Source of the DNA: Fistularia commersonii
Taxonomy: Eukaryota; Chordata; Actinopteri; Syngnathiformes; Fistulariidae
Assembly (NCBI GenBank): GCA_037954325.1
Contig: JBBMNZ010000019.1
Coordinates: 14,867,001-14,931,000, forward strand
Reading direction: 5' to 3'
DNA: 64,000 nt
Under the pieces are notes generated by a model. The model was given only the letters and a program-made list of their open reading frames with translations. It had not been told where the DNA came from and searched no databases. Each line of letters opens with the position of its first letter. Position 1 is the stretch's first letter. Below are positions 56,713 to 64,000 of this stretch, in pieces. Position numbers and translations under genes: made by a program.

Positions 56713-57367
56713 TACTGTACCGTTGCTATTCATCAGTGTTGTGGTTGAAATGTTAAACAATATTAGTGACACTCTGTTTTTTTCCACTGAAAATAAAGGT
56801 CAGCGGTTAATGGGACATGAAACGAGATGTGAAATATATTAAATTGTTTCACAACTTGTGGGATTTTCTGGTCGATGGCGCGTAAGACAATTTCTCTTTT
56901 CCTTTTATTTTACCGCTCACTTTCCACCTGCTTTACCTTTTCCCCGCACCGTTACGCACGGCCGCTTCATTAGAGCACTGCTCTTTCCACAAAGCAGATG
57001 CTCTTCAAAGGTCTTCTCACAGACCCATCAGCTTCACCACAGCAATTTTCCCTGTATTCGAAAAGAAAAAAAGGAAAAATTGATCATTTGCATGGGATTC
57101 AATTATTCCCCTTGATGGGGAGAGTTATCTTCTCGATTCCAGCTGAATACGTCGGAGCCGGGAAGCATCTGCGGCAGCAGCCATTACTACCGGATAACTT
57201 CTCTCCCGCATTAACTCGCGGAATTGGACAGAGCGACTAAATATCATTGTCTTTTGGCTGTTTATGGCGAATCTTTCTTAAACAAAAAGTCCTTTGAGAT
57301 GGATAGTTTTTCCTCCGACCGCGTCCAATTTTAACTCGAGAGAATGGTTGGTTTTTACAACTTTGTC
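56713..57367. other. Unique sequence, no gene recognised
   Basis: 56850-57340 is repeat-free with moderate GC. A possible regulatory stretch, with no direct evidence. Confidence 0.4.
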
Positions 57368-57672
57368 TCATCCATTCATCTGTTCATTCATTCATTCATT
57401 ATTAAAAAAACACTTATCCTGGATGCTAATGGGCGTCATAGTTGGTGACATAAACCAGTCACCCTTTCATTGACTCATAATTCAGGCATTCACCATCTCA
57501 CTCACATTATGAATGGACGTAAAGCCATTCGCTCTGGCATTTACGACCCATAACGACACATAAAACCATTCACTGTCACATTTATGTCTATAGAGATGTT
57601 AAACCGTTAAACCACTATTGGATTCAAATGCCACGTAGAGATGTAAGGTTGTCCAGCCTCTCATTCACACAT
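57368..57672 (-). repeat. S1 repeat with expanded middle
   Basis: CATCTGTTCATTCATTCATT (tail), CTTATCCTGGATGC, then CACCCTTTCATTGACTCATA, CATTCACCATCTCACTCACA and AAAACCATTCACTGTCACAT units, ending at CCTCTCATTCACAC. Confidence 0.7.
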
Positions 57673-58389
57673 CTTGGCAATTGTGCTTCATAGCGGTCTT
57701 GCAAGGACCTGTGGACAGGAAGAGCTGGGAATCAAACCATCAGTCTCCATCTGCGCCAGAAAAACCACAGTCGGCCCTACAAATGTCGAAATTGCCAGCG
57801 AGATGTAAACTGAATATAGATGAAATACTCTTCTGCTTTCCAAACATAGATTTGTATTCATTAACCTGGTCATATAAACTCTGAATATTCGCTTTCCATT
57901 CCCCTCGGGAGGAACCGAACAAGAGCCGGGTCCTCCAGCAAGTTGTTACCGATGCTCTGTGAGATAAACGTGACAAAATATGAATAATTCTGGCCGAGCA
58001 GACTATTAGCAGCTGAAGTTGGCGTGTGGATTCCCTGTTTGTGTTATGTGGAAGGAAATTCATGCTGTTCACATGCACTTTGTGTTCTGTGTTGTGTCAC
58101 GTCTGCTTGGCTAGTTGTTGTGATAAGTCGCACAACCTGTGACATGCAGCATGGCGGCTAAGCTCCGAAGGGTTCCCCTAAGGGAAAATAAAGGCCCGGG
58201 GAGGATTGTGGGTATGATATGTCCATGCAAAAGCAAAAATCAGATCATGTAAGAAGGTAGAACTTATTTCAAAGCATTAATTACAATTGATTAAGATGTG
58301 TATCCCTTGATTTTGTCAGTGTCTCCTACAGCTCTGCAGCACTGATTCAGATCACTTTAGTGCATGGTCAAATCAGGGAATATCAATTC
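57673..58389. other. Unique sequence, no gene recognised
   Basis: 57780-58060 is repeat-free. 112- and 67-codon frames on opposite strands overlap here and have no recognisable domain. Confidence 0.4.
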
Positions 58390-58830
58390 ATGCACCCCTG
58401 TGTCTTTGTGGGGTTCTCCGGGTTCCTCCTCCAGTCCAAATACAGGCAAGACATTCATTGGAGACCCTGAAATGCCCAGTGGAGGGAATGAGAGAATCAA
58501 TCGTTGAATGTCTCGATATGACGTGAATTGTTGTATATCTCTAAATGGTGTGGTGATGAGAGGGGCAAAAGTTGTATGTCTCTATATGATGTGTAAATGA
58601 AAGGGTGAATCCCCAGATATCGCTACATTATGTGAATTATTGTATGTCTCTAAACGGTCTAGTAATGAGGGGGTAAATGTTTGTATGTCTCTCCTTGTGG
58701 CCTATTGATCAACTGGCAGATGGTCCATGAAGAAGTCCACCTCCCAGCCAATGACAGTTGGGATAGGCTCCAGAACCAAAGCGACCCTGAGTGCAGGATC
58801 GGCCGTTCAATTAATGAATGAATAGACAAA
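58390..58830 (+). repeat. S1 repeat with triplicated middle module
   Basis: The centre (GGGGTTCTCCGGGTTCCTCC, CCAGTCCAAATACAGG) is followed by three to four GTTGTATGTCTCTATATGAT-type units, then the tail CCAATGACAGTTGGGATAGG, CTCCAGAACC and TTAATGAATGAATAG. It shows the intermediate state between ordinary S1 copies and the long arrays. Confidence 0.8.
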
Positions 58831-58957
58831 TAAAAATATAAAAACCCCTTCTCCCAGGGAGCTCCATTCTCTTGCCTGGTCTGAACAATTCCAATTTTCA
58901 GCCGAGTGTGTGGCAGAGCTTGGCGTCTGTCACGACATACAGTGCCCGTCGGTGTCA

Positions 58958-59590
58958 GATTGTTTAGTGGCAACTGGACCTCATTTCTCTCCTTGGAGAC
59001 GTTCCTCCTCTCAACCCAGCAGGTTCTGCAGTTCCAACAGACTGTGAGGAGCTCACACTATTTAACTGCTGGCATTCGCGTTGGGTGTTGATCCAAGTTG
59101 AGAAGGTTATGTTAATGAGTGAGCTGTTTTGCAGCAAAGTTGAATGGGAATGTTGTGTTCACTCGTCATTAGGGAAACTGAGGTTAGAGTTCCAGGGACT
59201 CACATGAGTTGGAATTTGACCAGTTAATCCTTGGCTAGGCTAATATTTAGGTTGAAACAACAGAAGACTTTTAATTCCCTTTAGCTGAGGTGTGTTTTGG
59301 ATTGCCCTCTCCTGGTGGGTTGCAGGGTGTTGGTCTGTCTTGGGATGGATCCCATCATGGCTTTGCATGGCGAAAGGTCATGTCGAACCCCCACCTCCCC
59401 CGGCTCAGCAAAAGTCTCTCCAGTTTATTCAAGATTACTCCTTTGACTCCCAAACCACCTGTCATCTCTGGCTAGAAGGTAGACATTGGACAGGGGGTGG
59501 GTTTAGTCCCTCTTCTGCAAGTGGACCATGAAGTTCTGTTATGAAGAGGTAGCTCTCCTATGCTGGGCCATCCATTTGTCCAATGGTCAT
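58958..59590 (-). mobile_element. Penelope-like element, second subfamily, 3' end
   Basis: Reading minus from about 59590: MAQHRRATSS then QNFMVHLQK, the stretch just before and at the conserved HLHL block of the GIY-YIG end. Then come decayed scraps (FAEPGGGGST where the family has RGGGLR) and the 3' flank with CTGCAGAACCTGCTGGG and GAGAAATGAGGTCCAGTTGC. The 36366 derivative shares this flank. Confidence 0.65.
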
Positions 59591-60095
59591 TCATCTCATC
59601 AACACATAGATCATCACAATACTCATCGGACTCAACAACAAACTACAGATTCTCCAGCTTGTGTCCTGGTGTAGCAATATATGGAAATGCAATGTCATGC
59701 TCTTTCTGGCCTGTGCTACCCGTCCTGGGCTAACTTTTCATCCTGGATTTCACGGCACGACGGTCTCGTATAAAATCTTTGAGCTGATTTCCAAGCGTAA
59801 CACGGCTCCACTGTCTTACCAAAAAGATGTTTAATTTAGTTTAATCTCTCCATTCTCCTGCCTGATGTGGAGTGTTTCACAGCACAGAGCAAGAGCTTCT
59901 CCTTCTGGTGGAGGTTCAAACAAATGGAAAAATCCATTTGCTTTTTGCAATACATTTTTATTATGTTTTTATTTTTTTTTGAGTATAATGAGTCTCTCTT
60001 TTAATCACAAGCTGGTATAAAAATAAGCAAAAGAAAATATGTCAGCTCAGAAACAGGTCTGTTTTCTCACGAGTATAGCTTGTCACAAACCACTC
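59591..60095. other. Unique sequence, no gene recognised
   Basis: T runs lie at 59967-59980. Nothing else was recognised. Confidence 0.5.
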
Positions 60096-60226
60096 CCTCA
60101 TTTACATGTCTGGATAATTCAGGGTCTCCAGTGGACCTCCTGCATGTGTGTCGACTGTGGGAGGAAGCTGGAGAACCCGGAGGAAGTTTACGTAGACACA
60201 GGGAGAACATGGAGAACCCCATTCCC
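60096..60226 (-). repeat. S1 repeat, centre
   Basis: GACTGTGGGAGGAAGCTGGA, GAACCCGGAGGAAGTTTACG and GGGAGAACATGGAGAACCCC are the S1 centre in reverse. Head and tail are missing. Confidence 0.75.
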
Positions 60227-60293
60227 CATATATATATGTGCAGCAGAAACTCTGCATGAATGACTATCACATGTAGCAATTTTAAACAACATA

Positions 60294-61017
60294 CAGTGGA
60301 ACCTCTACATACAAAATATTATTTGTTCTTTGACTCCATTTGTGAACCAAATCAATGTTTCCCGTTGTAATCAATGTAAACCCCTGTATCAACAACACAC
60401 TGAACGGTTTGGAAACCTTTTATTGGTTTATTTGTAGCAAAACTAGAGTGAGGAAGTAAAGATAACCTTAATTATTGCCATCTCTGGTGTTCTTTCTTCT
60501 TGCTAGCACGTGCACTTGGCGTTTCCTTCACTTAATCAGCAAAAGTAAAGCCTTGCTAATGCCTACATTATCTTCAGTTAGCTGTCTTTCATTCACCCAA
60601 ACCAACAATCACTCATATACTTCTTCCAAGGCTTGAAAACTTTTCATTAATGTAGTCGCGCCTTCGCCACATCAGCCGTCTTTAGCTCATCTTGGTCCTT
60701 CAGGATCGTACAGATGGCTGACTTAGCCAATAGCAAGATCACCAACACCGTTCTCAAGTTTAGCTATAATTTCCCTCTTCAGAATAAGGCTAGCTTATTG
60801 TTAAAAGCACAAAAAAAATGTTCTAACAGGAGAACACAACCATGAACGATATAAACAACACGGATCAGCATGCATGGCTGCTGCAACGCTACAATGCCAC
60901 TACAAGGAAAGCTTGTCTTTTGTTTGTTTGTGTTCGTACAGTTGGTTTGTTCACCGATACTAAATTTGTTCAAAATCATGATCCCAAATGCGAAAGTTGG
61001 AAGCCCAGGTTCTACTG
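60294..61017 (-). mobile_element. pogo/Tigger-type transposon with both ends and HTH remnant
   Basis: The ends CAGTGGAACCTC (60294) and AGGTTCTACTG (to 61017) are inverted repeats with one mismatch over 11 bases. The left flank is TA, the usual target. On the minus strand 60779-60661 encodes the N-terminal psq-type helix-turn-helix: KREIIAKLENGVGDLAI, a frameshift, then KSAICTILKDQDELK. Downstream, KPWKKYMSDCWF and LSEGNAKCT fit the following CENP-B-type DNA-binding region, with stops. The DDE catalytic domain is absent. At about 724 bp the element is non-autonomous. Confidence 0.8.
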
Positions 61018-61020
61018 TGC

Positions 61021-61025
<5 letters not shown>

Positions 61026-61070
<45 letters not shown>

Positions 61071-61100
61071 GTGTGTGTGTGTGTATGTGTGTGTGTATAG
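61026..61100. repeat. (AT)n(GT)n microsatellite
   Basis: AT units from about 61028 to 61065, then GT/GTAT units to about 61100. It begins within 10 bp of the pogo-type element end. Confidence 0.95.
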
Positions 61101-61640
61101 TGGGGATGTATGTGTTTATGTTTGTTATGTTTGTGTGCAATAAAATCATTTTCAGACATTTTTGATGGTGTCACAGAAAGGCAGTTTTATTGGCCCTGAC
61201 AGCAGCATGCACTGAAAGTGTCCTTCTGGTTTTGGCCCTTGTGCTTTATCACCCGACACAGTGCCTGGCTGGAGGCCGAAAAGGAATCAAGCCTGAAGGA
61301 TCCACGCTATTTTATTTATTTTCACATGTTTTTTCCTGCCCTTTTCCGTGTAGAAATTGCCCCGCACATATTTTACCGTTCATCTTCTGATATGGCATTT
61401 TGATGCATGATGCACATCTGTTAGCTGCAGGGAAAAGTAGCATAACTGCAACTCCAATTCACACCCGTTGAATGTGAACACTTATTTCTTTTCTCTCTTT
61501 TTCTCTTTGAGATTATTATGGTGGTGGGATGCTGATTGGTCCAAAACCAAAGCTTTATTCTCAGTTTGAAGCTGATATGGAGATTCAACACATCATGTTG
61601 TGTCTTTGGAGAGCAGCCTTTGGGATGGCAGCGGCTGACA
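61101..61640. other. Unique sequence, no gene recognised
   Basis: Mixed composition, nothing recognisable. Confidence 0.5.
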
Positions 61641-61644
61641 TTTT

Positions 61645-61730
61645 TAATGCTGGATGATCCTATAAGATCCTCACTGCCGACGTCCTACTAGTTCCTGACT
61701 TCCACCTCCTCTTCCCTGTGATCCAGCTGA
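61645..61730 (+). repeat. Isolated unit of the 40-kb satellite
   Basis: GATCCTATAAGATCCTCACT, GCCGACGTCCTACTAGTTCC and TGACTTCCACC match the order of the satellite unit at 40366-41295 (AAGATCCTGACT, GCTGATGTCCTTCCAGTCCC, TGACC). There is only one unit. Confidence 0.6.
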
Positions 61731-61799
61731 TCTCCACCAAGGCTACTACAAATAAACATGGCAAGGGAGGGCTTGAAGAGGAACCATACCTGCTGACGT

Positions 61800-61932
61800 T
61801 TGTCCTTCTGGGGATTTGGGTGAACCCCACCCATCGCCCAGTGACAGCTGGGATAGGTTCCAGCCGGGATAGGCTCGAGCTTTTTGCCGCCCCTGAACGC
61901 AGGATGACCCGTACGGGTGACAGATAAATGAA
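61800..61932 (+). repeat. S1 repeat, tail
   Basis: ATCGCCCAGTGACAGCTGGG, ATAGGTTCCAGC, GATGACCCGTACGGGTGACA and GATAAATGAATC form the S1 tail, with a small internal duplication of GGGATAGG. Confidence 0.75.
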
Positions 61933-62523
61933 TCACAATCAACGAAAAAAAACCTGGTGCCTCCAACCCAGCTTTTCCAAGGCGTTCCCTGGAATTTGAG
62001 CTTGAAGCTAAATTAACTCTTTCCAGCTGTAGAGAAATACAGAGTAAGAAGCAAAAATCTACTTTTTCACATCTTTTTCTGAATCATTTAACGTAAGTCT
62101 CACCTTCAAAGAGACAAAATCATCTCCATCATGGTCGTTGCCTTGATAACATCTTTTCCACGGCTTCATACCGTCGGTTTTAAACCCGCCGTCTTTTACG
62201 CTCATTTTATGTCCCTCGCACTTTTCCCAGAAAACGGCCCCACACACGCACAAATGGAGAAATACGGTCATAGCGCCCTCTCCATCACGGCGTCACGAAG
62301 AACAATTACCTCAGGAGTGATGGCCGAGATGAGAGGAGTGTTTTGCTGACTGATGGCGGCGGCAGAAGTGGCGACTCTGAGATTGGTAGCACAGGTGAGA
62401 TCACTCGTTCACCCATTTACTTGCCCGTGAACAAACAAACACAAATGCACAAACGGTGCAGGAAAAACCCCCATGTTTGATGTCGGGCTTCAGCAACTGT
62501 CAGCATGTGCGCTATATTTCTGC

Positions 62524-62564
<41 letters not shown>

Positions 62565-63520
62565 AACCCTTTTTGTGTTTTTATTTATGAAATTGCTCAT
62601 GGCCAGCATCTGCTAATGTTAGCTCACCGAGAGCCTCCCACGGTGCCGCCCCGTCCCCGGCTCATCCCGAGGATCACTGGGGATTGGAGTTACCGTCTAT
62701 GATCCCACCATCGAAAAAAACAACTGCCAAAGCTCCGGAGACACGAGCTTCGCCTTTTTTTTTTTTCTTCGTCCACGGGCAGGCCTCCCCCGAGCCCAGG
62801 CACCTCTCCAGACGATTAGCGAACACGCAGGAGTCATTCTTACCCTGATCAGAACAATGGCGGAGTCCACGTTGGCAAGTGGTGCCCGTGGGAATGGCTA
62901 ACCCTGAGTGCAACTGCCGCAGAGCCAACATGGCTGGATTTGTACGTGGGTGGAGACAGCTGTATTAGCGGAGGAAAGAAAACATGCATCCATAAGTCGG
63001 CGTGGAGAAGAAAGAAATGTCGGATTGCGTCTCCTGGCACCATAATCAGACTAATCATAATCAATCCTTATCGCCCGGGTAACAGAAAAAGGTTTTGATG
63101 CTGATTTAAGGGCACTGCAGGAGATTGCATTTACGCCCATTTAACCCCAGCTCTTCCTTTTCTTTCCATGCAATACAAACAGCCACATTATAGAAACAAA
63201 TATATTACAATTTTTTTTTTTTTGTCTGTCGGCAGGGCATGTCTCTCCACACCTCAGAAGCTTCATACACCAGTCTGTCAGGATCCTAAACTGTCTTCCC
63301 AATATCCCACTCCATCTAATCCAGCCCACACCAAGATGATGAACTCTTTCTCACTTCATTTTCCAGCAAAACATTAACAAAACATTTTTTTTTACTGGTC
63401 CTTTGCACAGTGAAAACATCATGCTGTGATTGTACAATTGTTCATTACTTACTGACCTTTGCAATAAACTATAAAAACAGAAAACAAACAAACAAAAACT
63501 CTGCTGCTACTCTCTCATGC
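61933..63520. other. Unique sequence, no established gene
   Basis: Repeat-free except for a TG array (62527-62560). At 62353-62394 a short frame ATGGCGGCGGCAGAAGTGG.. ends at CAG followed by GTGAGA, a good splice-donor match, but 14 codons cannot establish an exon. T runs lie at 62756-62766 and 63211-63223. The rest has no recognisable family. Confidence 0.4.
62527..62560. repeat. (TG)n microsatellite
   Basis: About 17 uninterrupted TG units. Confidence 0.95.
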
Positions 63521-63715
63521 CGTCAAATATTTGTCTGTATGTGCACAGTTAAATGGTTGCTGTTTAGTGCACTTTACTGTTAATTTGCACTCTATTATTA
63601 TTATTATCAAGTTCACTTCATGTCACCGTAGGATTGTGAGAGATGTGTTCTCCATTCCTCTGTATGTCCAGTACTTGCAGAGGAACTGACGGTAAAGCTG
63701 ACTTTGACTTTTTGA
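63521..63715 (+). mobile_element. LINE 3' terminal fragment
   Basis: TTGCACTCTATTATTATTAT, TCAAGTTCACTTCATGT, CTCTGTATGTCCAGTACTTG and GGAACTGACGGTAAAGCTGA then CTTTGACTTT follow the usual 3' end of a fish L2-like LINE (GACAATAAAGCTGACTTTGAC). There is no coding part. Confidence 0.7.
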
Positions 63716-64000
63716 ACGTAAGATCCCAGTCAGAGCCTCGTTCTAGTGTTTCCTTCGCTTCTCACCCTGAAATAAAGCTAGAGATAATATTGGTTTGGTG
63801 ATTCCTAGGGAAGGGGGGGAAGGTCAACAGTAGCTGCCGCAGGTAGGATCCATGTTGCCCTCTGGCAACGGATCCTGGCAATGGGTCGGGCAGTGGGGGA
63901 AAAACACGCAGGCTAACACGGCCGCTGGAAAACCTTATCGTTTCTACACAGGGGACATTTTGGCACCTCGCTGTGACATAAACAGCAGCTGCAGAGGGTC
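63716..64000. other. Unique sequence to window end
   Basis: CAACGGATCC and CAATGGGTCGG words; no family or exon was recognised. Confidence 0.45.

Overview
The window looks like gene-poor, repeat-rich DNA from a bony (teleost, probably percomorph) fish, either intergenic sequence or the inside of a very large intron. The evidence is the mix of repeat families, all of types typical of teleost genomes: Penelope-like retroelements (PLE) with a GIY-YIG nuclease domain, several 5'-truncated LINE families, tRNA-headed SINE-like repeats, hAT, pogo/Tigger and TTAA-targeting DNA transposons, and long tetranucleotide microsatellites. I found no host protein-coding gene, rRNA or functional tRNA. The longest open frames (up to 177 codons) are antisense to repeats, run through microsatellites, or resemble no family I know. 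Family names S1-S4, LINE A/B/C and M are my own labels.

Layout. 0-9 kb: PLE 3' end, an S4 repeat, a LINE C insertion with a perfect 12-bp target duplication, an S2 SINE, an internally deleted PLE, remnants of pogo-like and hAT transposons, and a LINE A tail. 9-13 kb: a decayed Ty3/Gypsy gag/protease fragment interrupted by an inverted-repeat element, then S2, S1 and LINE B remnants. 13-18 kb: mostly unique sequence with an S1 copy and a large TCTG/TCTA array. 18-24 kb: two copies of family M, an 84-bp TTAA-flanked palindrome, LINE B, and a PLE whose reverse transcriptase segment is inverted relative to its GIY-YIG end. 24-32 kb: arrays built from the middle module of S1, two S3 SINE-like copies, a foldback PLE derivative, a hAT with a recognisable BED finger, and a 300-bp tandem duplication. 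32-39 kb: the best LINE A reverse transcriptase segment fused to a pogo-like remnant, plus S1 and PLE pieces. 40.4-41.3 kb: a diverged satellite with units near 87 bp. 42-48 kb: foldback PLE, a second hAT, M, the LINE A 3' end with its TGGA tail, and an inverted GATA/TATC pair. 48-64 kb: unique AT-rich sequence, LINE B, several S1 copies, a second PLE subfamily, a pogo/Tigger element keeping both ends and its helix-turn-helix, and a stray satellite unit.

The repeats do not form a working pathway; they are a layered record of insertions. Every retroelement is 5'-truncated, internally deleted, frameshifted or inverted, and none could be autonomous. Some unique stretches between repeats carry clustered homeobox, POU or E-box-like words and may be conserved non-coding elements. 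That is inference from a single sequence.
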